DNA from: Planococcus citri
Lineage: Eukaryota > Arthropoda > Insecta > Hemiptera > Pseudococcidae
Direction: 5' to 3'
Assembly: GCF_950023065.1 (NCBI RefSeq)
Contig: NC_088679.1
Location: 51,708,001-51,772,000, forward strand
DNA length: 64,000 bases
In this document: in pieces, positions 36,401-50,536 of the stretch
How the letters are laid out: the number at the start of each line of letters is the position of its first letter
Numbering within the stretch: the stretch's first letter is position 1
Notes under the pieces: model-generated
Told to the model about the DNA's origin: nothing
Seen by the model: the letters and a program-made list of their open reading frames with translations, nothing else
Database searches by the model: none
Translations under genes and position numbers: made by a program

Positions 36401-38631
36401 TTTCATTTTGAAAAAATGAAATCGTTGGTTCATTTAATAAAATTAGCGCTATCTATCATAATGGTAACTGTGAACCATTGAAGTATTGAAGTATGATTCC
36501 TAATTTTCAAAATAATGTATGCTACATGGGTAGGTCTATCAATCTTCTGATCAAAAATTTTTCGTAAAAGCTCGGCCTTACGAAAAATCGATATATTTAT
36601 TCATTAAGGTTCATAGGAAAACAAAAAAAAACAACCACGATACAAAATATATGACAGGTAAGTAAACACTCGCAGTATCGTATAAAAAAAGAAAAGAAAA
36701 TCGCTAGACCGTTAACAACAAATAGCATTATTCTATGCGAAAAATTTCAAATTCTAAGTAAGTTTAAATATATCCTCTTTTCAGCGCCGCAGGTCTCAAA
36801 ACAAGTCTGAAAAATTTATTTTCTCATTGCAAATAATGAAAGTAAAAAATGAAAATGGGGGATTGAAATGGAAGATTAAGAATATGAAATGTAAACAAGT
36901 AAATAAGTAAGTAAACAGACGTGAGACGTAAGAATGCACTTTGAATTAATTATACATTCATTGAAGTGAAACGTTTTAAAATTTGGTCATTTGAGTAGCA
37001 TAAGTGGTAATCTTGTAGATTCGCGAAGAGAGATTTGGATTCCAGAATATGATTTTTGTGGTTTCATAAAATTTTAGGTACCTATTGCTATTTCTCCGTG
37101 TCATTGCCTTTTGTTAAACTTAAGTAGGTACATATATGTGAGGTAAGCAGAAGTACCTAATTGTGTTTTAAATGTTTCGAATACTTACTTACACTGTAAA
37201 TACATAAAAATACGTAAGTTCACTTGAGCAAATTGAATAAGACTAAAATTCATTAACGAAAATCATTACTTGATTAAATACTTTTACATTCCATTAAACA
37301 TCGAATTCATAATTATGTGAAATGGTGAATTATTAAGCAATTTTCTCCATTTATAGTGTTTCACGATGTGACACCGCTTTTGGTGCTCACTTGAACACTT
37401 TGTAAGATATTATCGTTAAAATTCATAAATGTTACAAAAATACAATCTAGAAAAAAGAAAAAAAAATATAGCATCTACCTGATATGACTATTCACACATT
37501 ATAAAATATTTCAAAAACTGAATCATTCAATTTTTTACATCGACAGATCTCAAAATAGATTAAACGCCGGGTAGGTATGGAATTTCAAACTCGTTATTTT
37601 ATAAACGAAAAAAAGGCATCTTCACAATGGATAATAACATTAAACCAGGTGTGTGACCGAAATGCGTCAAAAACAGAAATGGAAATGGTATCATTATATA
37701 GGTATACGTTCCCTGAGCTTTTAACGCCTTACTTTTTTCAAATATTCCATATCAAGTAAAATGGTAGCCTTTAAAATATTATAAAGAAAAATAATAATAA
37801 TTCCCAGTTATAATAATTTTTGTATAGTATATCCGCAGCTTGGCTCTTCATGTTAATTATTAATATAAATCTCGCAAAAAATCACAAAATACGCGTAATT
37901 AAAATAATATTTAGTATAATAATAGTAATAATAAAAAACTTAGTTTAATGCTCACAACAAAATGCAAGAAAAAAAATTGAATAAATTTTGTAAAAGTTTC
38001 TATCACTCGCATTTACCGCAGGTATTTAACATACAAAACATTTAAGAATCTTATAGACATATATTTTTTACATAAACACAATTCTTCTTATCGTGAAATC
38101 AAATCTGAAAATTGGTAACACATCGATAATAATTCAACCGTTTTCCCCAGTCAACAAACGATTACGCACCACTTCTTTTTAAAGTGAAAAAACAAAAACC
38201 AAAAAAAAACAAACAATAAAACAACGATAAAAACAATTTAAAAAAGCCTCGTGTAAGATGTAGGTAAGTAGATGATCTAAAACCAAAAATGTCAACAACA
38301 GATTTTCTTGAGAGAGGAAAAAGAAAAATTATAGAATAACGAAAAAGAGCAGAATAGTTAATGCGTACATGGAGTATAAGTAACACCAAACACATGATAA
38401 ATCGTAATAAAACTATGTAAAATTAATGCAAAATGAAAATTACAAAAATAAAAACTGATTAAACGACGTTATAAATTTTGTTAATAACTTAATATTTTTT
38501 GGTGTTTACAACACTTTTTTTTTCAATAGTTATTCATGTTTTCGTGTGTGTGTGTGAGGATTTTGGATTTTTTTTTTCAAGTAAAACTATACACGGTTAG
38601 GTATAAATACGTTAGAAAATATATATATTTG
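33469..38631. other. Spacer between NDUFB7 and the DIRAS-type gene
   Basis: Contains the 5' flank of NDUFB7 and presumably the 3' UTR of the DIRAS-type GTPase. Very AT-rich. A GA dinucleotide run lies at 34037-34052, and TAGGTA/TACCTA words are frequent. No gene recognised. Confidence 0.55.
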
Positions 38632-41600
38632 TTACATAACTGAGCATTTTTCTCTGATTTTTCTGGTACGCTGCGATTTTTCTAGTTGCAGCGAAATGTT
38701 ACGATTTTTTTCCAAGTTGAGTAAGTCTTGGAAGAGCTCTTTTACGTTATAATTAGTTTTGGCGGAGGTTTCCATAAAATGACACCCCCACTGAGCCGCC
38801 TCCGCTTCGCCTTCAGCTTGAGAAATTTCACGATTTTCACTCTCGTCGCATTTATTACCTACTAACATAATTGGTATGTGAGGTAGCTCATTTGCTCCTT
38901 TAACTTCTCTAATTACCTGAAAAAAAATGTAAATTGGTCAAATTATATAAAATTTGAAATTACCGAAGATCATTTTAAACCATATGAGGAGCTGAGAATC
39001 AAAACTCACATTTGCCAAAAAAAAAAAATACCGTTTTATGGCAGATTTGGATATACCGTTTTACACTCTATAATGTGACATATTCGGTTTTTTTGGATCA
39101 AAGTCATTTTGGTGTGAAATTCACCTTCAAAACCAAGGGTTAGAATCAAAACTTAGTTTTGTTTGCAAAATTCCATAGGGAAAAGTTTGATAACAAGCCG
39201 AATTTTGATACACGGGGGTTTTTTGATACGCTGAACACGAATTTGGGATGTCCAGGTGAATCCGGTGTACGCTTCCCCCTTTTTTGTGGACCTTAAGCCC
39301 CCAAATTTGTTTTTTTGCGTTTAAGTCCGAAAATATGCAATTTTATGCAAGATTTATGTTTTTTGGGTCGCAGAATACGAATTTGACAATATTTTTTTTG
39401 TAGGGGTGGGGGATGAGGGGGTTAGGGGGGCGAGAAATTCAAAATTTGACTATAATGATGTGTGATATGTCGAAATGTATGTTTTTGAGGGTGTAGATCA
39501 CGAATTTGACAATATTTTTTTCGTAGGGGTGAATTGTGGGGGATGAAGGGGGTGAAAACGGTGAACAATTCAAAATTCTCCATCCCCCACCCTTCACCTT
39601 TTCTACACCTTCAAAAACATACATTTCGACATATCACACATTATTATGGTCAAATTTTGAATTTGTCACCGTTTTCACCCCCTTCATCCCCCACAATTCA
39701 CCCCTACAAAAAAAATATTGTCAAATTCGTGATCTACAACCACAAAAACATACATTTCGACATGTCACACATCATTATAGTCAAATTTTGAATTTTTAAC
39801 CATTTTCACCCCTCAGCCCCCACCATTGACCCCTACGAAAAAAATATTGTCAAATTCGTGATCTACACCCTCAAAAACATACATTTCGACATATCACACA
39901 TCATTATAGTCAAATTTTGAATTTCTCGCCCCCCTAACCCCCTCATCCCCCACCCCTACAAAAAAAATATTGTTAAATTCGTATTCTGCGACCCAAAAAA
40001 CATAAATCTTGCATAAAATTGCATATTTTCGGACTTGAACGCAAAAAACAAATTTGGGGGCTTGAGGTCCACAAAAAAGGGGGAAGCGTACACCGGATTC
40101 ACCTGGACACCCCAAATTCGTGTTCAGCGTATCAAAAAACCCCCGTGTACCAAAATTCAGCTTGTTATCAAACTTTTCCCTATCGTCGTAATTAAAACAG
40201 TGAAAAAAAATTTGATTGCAAATCTTGGAGTCAAAACTCACATTTGCCATTCTTTGTCTGGATATTAAAGCAGAAGGGAGCTAGATGAAAATCAGTCAAC
40301 ACAGGGAATCGTGTTCTAGTAGCGCTATCTAATGATTCATTTTGGTATTATAAGTTTTTTCAACTGGCAACACTACTAACTCAGTTTTTCGCGTTTTTCT
40401 CAAAATCGTTTATGGTGGCAAATGTGAGTTTTGATTCTCAGCTCCTCATATGTATAATAAAGGAAATAATGTATAAACAGGTGTTTTGTAACTGATTTTG
40501 AATAATGCCAAGTGTTCTCAGAAATTTCAAACGAAGAGTTACACGACATTTTTCAATTTGATGGTGCATCCTACTTATCAACATGTCACTTTACTTTTGA
40601 AATTATTCTCTTCGAGTACCTATCTTAAGAATATTCGCTCTAAATCTGACCAATTCTGTGATACACTGAAGTCTTCAGAGGTTAACTTTTTCCTAAGAAA
40701 TTACAAATAGGAGAAAGTTGCAAGTTTCCCAACCAACTTGAGATCAGTGCAGAAAATAGATCATGAAAAGAAACGCACAAAGAATTGAATAGAATAGAAA
40801 CACTCACTTTACTTTTGGTTTTGTTTCAAGATTTAATTATTGGAAAATCCCGAATCTGTCTTAGGTACTGTAGGTATTTACGGCGAACTGGTTATGCAAA
40901 TATATTAACACTCTTAACGCATCTTACGAAGAACTTGGAATTTATCATTCGCAGGGGTAGATACGTATGCTTGGATTTTTAAGAAGTTGATTTATTTTGG
41001 CATGTACCTATTTTACAATCGAATTGAATTAATTTCCTCTCCTCTCAACACGTTTTTCTCTCTCCCCTTCGAGATTTTTTGACGAGTTCTTCGCTCTGTA
41101 GTTTGAGTTGCTGAGTTACATTGCGAATTACTTACTCAACATCTGTTACAGAACACCTGACATTCTTAATCTTAATAAACCATCCTTGAAAATTTAGCCA
41201 CCATTTTTATACATTTAGTTCAAAGTTTGAGAAATTAAATCTACGCGATGGTCAATATAAAAAACTTATAGTTGAAAATTGGATGCAAAATGATAATATT
41301 ATGTACATTATGTTTTTTGAATTAGGTACTAATATACTCTAATTTACAATGAATATTCTTGAAGATGAGTAGAATTACAGCTAATCTGTGCTTAGCTACC
41401 CAATTTTTGTTTATTTTTTTTCTCGACTTTTCTTTCAACTTTCATGAGGTGATTATTTCACTTATAAGAAATCAACTCACCTCCCAAATAGGACGTAATT
41501 CTTCTAAAGACTGTCTTGAAGTTATTGAATATACTAATATAAATGCATGTCCTTTAGATATTGACAATCTTTGCATTGCTGGAAACTGATGTGAACCAGT

Positions 41601-44600
41601 AGTGTCCGTAATTTCCAAATTGCAGATATTTTTGTTACTATTTATCACCTGAAACATAATAAAAGTTAGAATTTTTATACTTTGCTTTTTTCTCATCATT
41701 CGTTCGAGTAAGTACATAAAATACGTATAAACACAAGGCCTTTCATTTGTAACATAGACAAAACTATTCAAACATCTAAAGACAAACTATGTACAGGGTG
41801 CCCAGAAATATGGAGCACCCCAAAAAAAAGTTTTCTACTAAAATACTTTGGTTGGTCACAGTGAATGATAATAATGATAGCACATGATTGGTTGTTGGAC
41901 TGGAGAGATAACATTCCACCAATCATATGCATCTATTTCACGTTGCCAACCTATATATTTTTAATGAAAAACTTTCTTTGGGGTGCTCGATATTTCTGGG
42001 CACCCTGTATAGGTGAGTGCAAAATTTCAAGTACCTACCTATAGGTATTTCAAGAGTAGGGGACGCAATAATAAACTTGATTATTATCTCTATTTCCATT
42101 TTACCAACATCCTATTTTACTGATCAAATTTAGAAACTATTCCCCCCATCCCCCGAAAAAATCCAATAATTTCAACTGAAATATTTTTTGAATAGGTAGT
42201 TACAATAGTTAGGTACTTACACAAGAGCTCAACAAATATAAAAACAACAACCAATCAACTTCACAGCAAACAACGTATTTCATTTCGATATTTTAATGAA
42301 ATTTTTCGCCTAAATAATAACTCCAGCCGAGGGTTCATTTTAATTATTAACGAAGATTAAGTATCCATCGTGCAAAATTTATTAATGCATAAATTAGTCC
42401 GACAAGATTAAACCTATCTAATGATATAATTCATAACGACAGATACTTATCGGTTTTGTTCGACTGTTGTGTTATCAACGAAAGTCAATATTATTTGAAG
42501 TGCGCCAATATCGCAAAAAATTAAAACGACGAAGCGTAAAAAGTATTATTAACGATTATTTTTTGATTAATATTTAATTATTAAAATTTTGATCGAGTTT
42601 TGTAACGGACACATTTGTCTATCTCATGTATATAGGTAGAGTATATGAATTTTTTTAAATAATTAGCCCTGGCTCAAGCATACTAACATAATGCCGGAGA
42701 GCATGTCAGCCACTAAAAAAGATGGGGGATAATTTAGATCAATTTATATGTAGGTACTTAATATAAATTCTTTAAAGTGTAGTTACTCGTATGTACTTGT
42801 TGCAGTAATTCGTCTCAGCCACTTAAATACCCTTGCTTCCATACTTTTTGCTATTTATACGCATGGCACATTGTATATGAATTAAAGTAAGTACCATATT
42901 ATTACTGGGTAAAATATTGAGATAGGTATATCTGTGCAAGCAATAAAATTTAAATAAAACAGACCAAACAGTAAAAATTTCTCAAAAACTTTGAAACTTA
43001 CATCGCTATAGGTACTCGACTGTCTAACTTTTCCCAATAAAATGTATCTATTTGAAATGTGAGTCGACATTTTCAAATAAAGTTGGTAGGTATAGAAAAT
43101 ATGGGTACTTTTTTCAAGAGGTTGAAAGTAAATAGTAAATAATCGAATTTTAATGAAATGATGGCGTTTTTTCGCGCAACGTTAAATTTAATATTATACT
43201 CTTGGTGTGCTCAAGAGTTGAGCGTGATACTACAAAAAAAAAAATTAAATGAAAAATTGCGAACACAAAAAGATCTGGTTGATAAAAATATTGGAAAATT
43301 CAACTTACAATAAGATGAATATCTACGTATACTTGATATATACCTACCTAATAACGAGACAAGTCTGCCAGAAAACATTGATCATTTTTTTCAAGATGAT
43401 AAATTTTTTTATACTTTTTTTTTTGTTTTAATGTAGGTAAGTATAATTTTGAAATAAGTGTTATTTGAAAACGCAAATCTAAGATATTTGTCGGATTTCA
43501 TCAAGTTTACAGAGAGGATTGCATGAATAGGTATACATGTTTGGGTTTGTTTGAGCAACATGTACTACTTCCCATAGGTTACAACATTTCAACACCATAG
43601 ATATTCATTCACAACTCAAAGGATACTTCAAGTTGAAAATTATAATATGTTTTTGTGATACCTAGTTAAATCGTATTCAATATTCATTCAATTTTTATAA
43701 TTTAGAATTATTATAGGTACTTATAAGTAATTCAATTCAACGTACGAATTTTTTGTGTTTGCTTAAAAGTAAAATAAACGTAAAAAAAATAACTTTCAAA
43801 ATGGTTGGAATTTTTGAGCCTTTGCCTTTAAGAGTCGAAATATTTCCAATATAATAGCTCGAGCGTGGTTTTTTCAACGTTTTGAAATATCGTACAGTGT
43901 CTAATGGTATGGAATAATCATTTATCAAGTATACAACTCGTAAATTGGATGGAAACTATAATTTAATTAAATATACTTCTTCGCTAGGTACTGAAGTTTC
44001 GACTGGAAATTTATTCTCGCAAACTTTATATTTTTGAGCGATTCCCACGCAGCAAAATTTTGCATCATGCTCACTTATACTACAACGTATACAATGTGTA
44101 AACAAAACGAAGAAATCAAAAGTTCACGTAACGAAAGAAACATGATTAATAGGTAGGTAAATGCAAGTATATCCTTTAATTTCTGAACTCGACGAGTAAA
44201 CACTGTGAATAATTATATTTTCTCGGTTTTTCGTATCCAAAAATATATTCTTTAAGCCAGTTACATAATTTTATAAACGGTTCGAGCACCTATATGAAAA
44301 GGATTGATCCAGGAACTCAAAGTATACTAAATGATATGATGGTTAGCGTTCCAGAGAGTCACGCCCTCTCATTTGCAGATAGATGACTCAGAAAAGAGCG
44401 GGATTTTAGTCGGAAAATGCTCGATAAATTCTCTCAAGAAAATAATTCCAATTATACAATATCCTAACCTGATACTAGCGAGCAACTGTAAGTATAAGAG
44501 AACATCCTTACCTACTCTAAGTATACCTACTAAATAAATTTGACAGATATCCTACAAAAATCTCATTCTATTCGAAAAATGTTTCATGCATTTCTTTTCT

Positions 44601-46411
44601 AGTTCATTCATTCATTCATTCATTCATTTCCATTACTTAATTCTAACCTTTTCGATGTTGAAAAATAAATGAAATGAATTGAAAAAATACGAAAATAAAC
44701 CAGATTTTAATGCGGTCGATAATCGCAATTGTGTGTTTTTTTAAATTTTTACTGCTGAGTGTATATTTTTGGTACCGTAAATATGATAGGTAAATAACTA
44801 CGAGTAAATAGTATCATCTCAGCACAATTATTAATTTCTCTTTAATTGCCCCAGCTTGTATATTTATTCGTATCCAAAACTTCAACCATCAAGCAAAGAA
44901 ATTACATTTTCGACACCTAACAAGAATTGTATTTGTTTAATTATACTCGTAGGTACCTACTTGAAAATTCATCAACTCAAGTATCTATTCACCATAACCT
45001 TTTTTTTTTTTTTTTGGTAACACTTCGTTTATTATAATCTAAGTCTAACTATACTTACTTTTGCTTGTTTACTCGATTCACTTCAAAGATTTATATCTTG
45101 AAAAACAGTTGTCAAAAAAATAATTTCAAAATTGATACCGAAAAATCTTCTGACGTTGATTGTAAAATTCATGTTTATGTTACTTTTTTAGGATACCATA
45201 GAAACGAACTTTTCCTTTTGTTATTTTATTAAAGGTAAGTTGAAAGATAAGGTGTGCGTATGCATTATTATATTTTCATTTTTTCAGAATTTATGATGGA
45301 CAATTATTTTACTCTAATAATAACTATAGAAAAAAAATTCTCGAAAAAATATTCAAGTTGATAGGTACTATACCTTACCTATTATACAATAAAAGCTTTA
45401 GAAAATTTAGTGGATATGGATAGGTAGGTACCAAAGTTGAAAATTTATGTGCTGTTTTTATATTGTGAGAATCATACTTCATACGCAGTAAGTATTGTAC
45501 AAATCTTGTGTGTTTTTTTTTTTTTTTTTTTTTTTTAAAGACACAAACTTTGGTATTTTTTTGTTCAAAACCTTTTTTTTTCGTCTCAAAATATGCTTAT
45601 TAAAAATTGTGCGTTCAAAAATACGTTTAAAACGAATTCTAATCTAATTACCGTTCAAATATAGATTAGAGGTGCCTATTTTATGTTGAAAAACGCTATT
45701 TTTTTTATTGCAAACTTAATTTTATTTTTGATGGGAGAGGATGAAATGAAAGATCATTTGTGATATATACATTGCTTCATAATCAAAATCAAAAAAAGTT
45801 TTTCAACAATTTTATCAAAATCAAAACAAAAAAACGATAAAAACCTCCCAAAAAAAGTTTCGAAGAGAACTATATTTTTTGACAAAAAAAACGAACGCTT
45901 AAAAACAAGTTTTAAACAAAAAGAAAAAAAATGTTTAAAATACAATGCACACTTGCGCAATCATAATTCAACGTTTTAAAACTTCTTTTTTTTTTTTTTT
46001 TTTTTTTTTTGTAAAACTCTAGTCACGAGTAGCGAATTTTCCTCCTCTCTCCCTCAACATGTATTAATAAAAACTCAAGCTCAAGCATCACAAAAAAGCT
46101 AGATTCAATTAAAATTCCTCAAGATTAGGTACCTATTCGTTTGCGTAGAGGGTTAAAATAATAATACGAACAAGTCAACTCACAACAGTATAACAGTAGG
46201 AGCTTTCTTTGATATGAAATTCTATAAAAATTGCGTACACGTGTAAATTAAAAACCATTCAAATTCAAATTACCTGTCTATATGTGTCTTCAATGGTCGG
46301 TATGTAGGATTCTCTGAATGTTCCTTTGACAAATCGTAAAACCAACGAACTTTTACCCACACCGCCCGCTCCAAACACCACCACTCTGTAGTCATTGCTT
46401 TGTTCAGGCAT
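38632..46411 (-). CDS. DIRAS2: DIRAS-family Ras-like small GTPase
   Basis: Plasma-membrane signalling GTPase of the Di-Ras group. Coding exons in transcript order: 46274-46411, 41481-41648, 38632-38916 (all phase 0), total 196 aa versus 199 in human DIRAS2. P-loop GAGGVGKS at residues 14-21; effector segment around YIPTIEDTYRQ; switch II DTTGS at 61-65, where Ser65 replaces the Ras catalytic Gln61 (DIRAS family hallmark, linked to low GTPase activity); NKCD 123-126; ETSAK 151-155; C-terminal CAAX box CSVM (193-196) for prenylation. Introns are 4.6 kb and 2.6 kb. The acceptor tattttattgtttcag lies 16 nt before the ATG, so a noncoding 5' exon exists upstream. Vertebrate DIRAS1 and DIRAS2 cannot be told apart for an insect orthologue; the symbol is approximate. 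Confidence 0.96.
38983..40449. mobile_element. Foldback-like palindromic element in the DIRAS-type gene intron
   Basis: Outer inverted ends gaggagctgagaatcaaaac and complement at about 38986 and 40447. An inner long palindrome pairs about 39174-39590 with about 39690-40187 (shared blocks gggaaaagtttgataacaag, tgaatccggtgtacgcttcc, gcaattttatgcaag). The right arm has ~130-bp tandem subrepeats: acatttcgac at 39621, 39752 and 39881. Flanking bases read CATA at left and TATG at right, so a TA duplication is possible but the local CATATG palindrome makes the boundary ambiguous. No transposase. Confidence 0.8.
41794..42007. mobile_element. 214-bp MITE with TA target duplication
   Basis: Terminal inverted repeats about 31 bp long (CAGGGTGCCCAGAAATAT... 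and its complement, ending ...GGGCACCCTG). TA flanks both sides (41792-41793 and 42008-42009), matching the Tc1/mariner TA preference. The interior is AT-rich and noncoding. It sits in the 4.6-kb intron of the DIRAS-type gene. Confidence 0.88.
44603..44628. repeat. TTCA tetranucleotide microsatellite
   Basis: About six perfect TTCA units in the large intron of the DIRAS-type gene. Confidence 0.85.
45513..45536. repeat. 24-base T run
   Basis: Poly-T tract in the 4.6-kb intron. Another 25-base T run is at 45986-46010. Either could be a poly(A) tail of a minus-oriented retrocopy, but no retrocopied sequence was recognised next to them. Confidence 0.8.
45986..46010. repeat. 25-base T run
   Basis: Second long poly-T tract within 500 bp, in the same intron. 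Confidence 0.8.
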
Positions 46412-49400
46412 TCTACGGTAAAAACTGAAACAATAAAATATCAGATACCTATAATAATCTTCAATAATGTTCCCAACTTAAATGATTAAAAAATTAAAAT
46501 TAATTTATCATGTGTTTGTAATTATTTTTAAAAAATACACAACATAAGCGCAAGTAATGTGAAAAAGATTTTATAGCTTCTTGAAGGGTTGGCTAAGCTC
46601 TCTGTAAGGAGCTAATATTTATTTCTGTTACCAATTTCTGTTTCTTATAAGACTAAAAAATTATTTATTCATCTCATTATAATTGTAAATTAAACGGAAT
46701 TATAAAATTAGTTTCGTGCAAAAGAGTTTCTCTTAACATCTATTAAATTGCATTTTTCTCTTAATACATTTTTAGCCAAAAATCGAAATCGACATGATCG
46801 TTATTTTTACATCTCTTATAATTATTTCGCATTTCAAATTCATGTCGTGATTTTACAGTTACACTCTTTAAGAATTTTCTCAATAATATTTTGAGCTAAG
46901 TAATTTTAAATCTGTCACGAAAAAAATTCAGCATTTAGTTATAAACACTTTTATTTTCAAGCACGAGTATAATAATTATGAGTAATAATGTAGGTAGCTT
47001 GAATATTGAGCTCGTAAAATAAAGTAGCCTAAATCAAAATTCGGCAACAATTTTTTTTCGCCAATCAAGGTTTTTTTGACATTATGCGACACGTGGACCA
47101 AAGATCAAAAGATATAGAAGATACTGTAAATTTTATTTTAAAATACCCGCTGAAAAAAAAAAAATTGTCAGAGAGTATGAATAATAATTTTATTTTCAAT
47201 TTTTTATTTCATACTTGTATACCCATCAAAATGAGAAGAAAAAATTAATTAAGGTAGATTACATTTAGAAAAATATACCATTGATAACATCAAAAGGATA
47301 CTCGCTCGTTTATGTTTATTCTTCATGTGACTGCTCAAAAGTACATAAATATAGGCAGTCGAACAGAAATAATAATTATTTTGCAAAACTAATACTCTCG
47401 AGCAAATAATATACCCACAGTCGTTCGAATGATAGGTAGGCAGAGGTATACCGTATACCCACCTTCATCATTTTGATAAGTATTTCGAAGGTATGTAAGT
47501 TATCAAGTTCTCGAGTAAATAAAATGAGAAAAAAATCCACGAAAAGAGCCAATGTAATTTTCGCTTCGTAGTTCGTTCTTCATTTAACGAAAACTCGAAA
47601 GCAAGTAGGTACCTAAGTGTACCTTTCGTCGGTTAGAAAAACGCAAAAAATGACGTCCTCCTACGCTTTTTCCCCCAAATATCGCTCTTTTTGTTTATTT
47701 TTGCGAACAGAATTTCTCTGACGTTGCTTTTATTTCCGAAGCTTCTATCGCAAAATTTTTCAAACTATAAAAGTAGAACAAACTGGTAGCGTGTACGATT
47801 CTCTGTTGTTCTACTTGTGTACGCAGAATCTTTTTTTTTTTTTTTTAAATCTGTCACTCGATTCATTGCACAATAATTATTTGAAATGTTCGATTTTTCC
47901 TGCGCAAAAAAAAAATGGAAAAAACAGTCTACAGCCTAGTATGTTTTGTTTAACCTAAAAAAATAAGCAATAGGGTTCGTGATACTTGTAAAATAGGTAC
48001 AGGTACATACGTAAAATCTAAGTGGGTACAAGAAGACTAAAAGTATGTACCTACCTATACATATGTACTAGTATGCTATGCTATAAAGTTATGATTATTA
48101 TCTTTTATCGATTTAAAGTCCCAATACACATGTGAATAATAAGATTTTGTCTCAAGAAAAATGGAATGCGGGAATGGTCCTGCAATTGCATGCATATTAT
48201 TATAATGATTAGATGTTTTTAGTGAGTTATTTCAAAAAAATAAAAATAAATAAATTTAAGTGCCTTACAAATGACGATGTCATAAAATGATGTTTTATTA
48301 AAATGTCAGTAGAGACGAAGCGTGTGTGTAAGCCAGTAAGCCGGGCTTACACGAGAAAAAGAAAAAAAATAAAAAATAAAATATTATTTCAGTAGGTACA
48401 GATTGTTCAGAAAATTAATTAAAATCGCGAAATGAAAGAATCAAAGTTATCTAAAATGTGGTGTTGGGGTAGGCAACTTGTTCTGCTGGAAACGGCTGGA
48501 AGCCCTATTCATTCGGCTTCAACTGGCTGGTTGAGTCGTTCTGACGCATGCGCATAATATAGTCGTAATTATTAGTGAAGGGTGAAGGGAAAGAGTTGTC
48601 GTTAAGCGCGTTGGTGAAGCCGTCTTCAAGACTCCCTTTTTTCGCATTTTTAACCATTGTTGATTTACTCAAATTATTTTGTACCAAAAGCGTTTGGGTA
48701 AAACTTTTTTCCCAGGTTGTTTAAAATTTTTTTTCAACACCAGCAATTTTTTTTTAATATTTCGTTTTTTCTAGCTTTTTCAAGAGAAAAAAAAACGTAA
48801 TTAATCTGTCAAAATTGAATGAATTATATATTTTCTTTGTATTCTTCAAGATGAATTTTGAACATTTTATTGTTCCTAGTCTTAATTTTCAACTTTGAAG
48901 GCCTGATTCAGCTTAATTTTAAATCAAAATTCAATGCAAAAACAGGCTGTGAAATCAAAAAGTTTTTTTGCAACACTGTTTTTAATTTGCAAATGTTGTT
49001 TGGTTTGGTTTATAATTGTTATAAATCAAACTATTATGGGTACCTATCATATTTTTATGGGTCATTTTTTTCAAATAAAATAATTGATACTTTCAATTTT
49101 GATACTTCTGCAGCTTTATAGCTTACCTACATGCCAACTTTTTCACACTTCGCCACTGATACTATATCAGGCAACTCGAGCATTACAACGATTATTTTTT
49201 AAAGAAAATACGATGATGAATTTTTTATTGAATAAACACATATGAAACGTTGAATCTAATTCGGAATTTTTTGTAAGAGTGATAAATCCAACTGGCAGAA
49301 CTGATTCCGGACAGTAAGGGGAAAAAACAAGTGAAGTTACCCCACCAGAAAAATTTCCCGGTAGAAGGGTAGATATTTTAATTCTTGTGAATTCCTATAC

Positions 49401-50536
49401 AAATTAGTTCTATTGAAATTTGATCCAATTGAAGCAAACGATTGAAATCTTTTTAACATCCAATTTTTGGGCTTTCAATATCCGTGATAGATTCGAGAAT
49501 TTCTAATATAAAAATGAACGAACTCTGATTAACTGCTTTGATAACTCGTTCAAGATCGATTCTTACACGATTTTCCAAGCTCAACATTCTCTTCAAATGA
49601 GTTTGAAAAAAAAATCAAAATTTTCATTCGTGTTTGTACAATAGATGAAGCTGAATTTCATGCATGAAGTCTTTTATAATTGCAAGTGAAATTTTTCTAT
49701 GTATAGTAAGTAGAAAATCCTCAAATCTGCAGAAGGTTTAAGAGCTGCTCAAAGCTGCCACCAATCTATTTGAAAAGTAAAAAGTAAGATGAATTTCATT
49801 TTACTTTTCATATCATTAATATCAAATAAAATTGTGGAAAATATTTTTACTAAACTGTTAAATTTTTATCAAAATTTTAAAAACGATTTTTTTTTGCCAT
49901 TTGAGACGTCTTTCCCATAAAGTGTTTTAATATCGTTTCACAAACTTTTTTCTGCAATCTCCCACCTGGAATGAAACAAATTTGAAAACTGCAATTTCAA
50001 GAATTTGAAGACAATTATCGCCGCAATTTTTATCAAATGGAAAATTGTTTATGCACCAACCATTACGTGCTATGTATTTCCTGGAATAAACATGTACGTA
50101 GCGAGGTACGTTACTCTTATACCTCAGTGATAATATCTATCACAAAGTAGGTATACCTAGGCTATATTTATAATCATTCAAACAAGTGGGAATAAAGAAA
50201 TGCGGGTAATTGAATAGGTAACAGTAGCATTTCATTTTTATAGTGTATGTATCTAATATGTAGGTAGGTAAGTATATATTTCCAAGTCTAGACGAAAACG
50301 TAACCAATAGATGAATAATTCTTACAGCCGAGTTCAAATTATTTACTGGAAAAAAATATGAAAATAGATACATATTTCCAGGTCTTTTTTTCATGATATA
50401 TCATTTATGCATTACAAGATAGACAATTTATCCAATAGATAGGTAAGTATTTTTTTTATAATTTATTTTTTGGGTGTTTTTAATTACTAGATTATTACAT
50501 CCTTCGCAAGGAGGTTTATATGGAATTCGCTAAGTT
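46412..50536. other. 5' flank of the DIRAS-type gene and noncoding sequence
   Basis: Must contain the noncoding first exon of the DIRAS-type gene (minus strand), which I cannot place. A less AT-rich block at about 48300-48700 carries an NRF-1-like palindrome (GCATGC within TGACGCATGCGCATAA, about 48540-48556) and a 60-codon minus frame of unknown nature. A T run is at 47831-47846. Nothing else recognised. Confidence 0.45.

Noticed and set aside
39534..40268. Overlapping plus and minus frames of 77-118 codons
   Set aside because: They follow the palindromic element in the GTPase intron. Low-complexity translation, no family resemblance.
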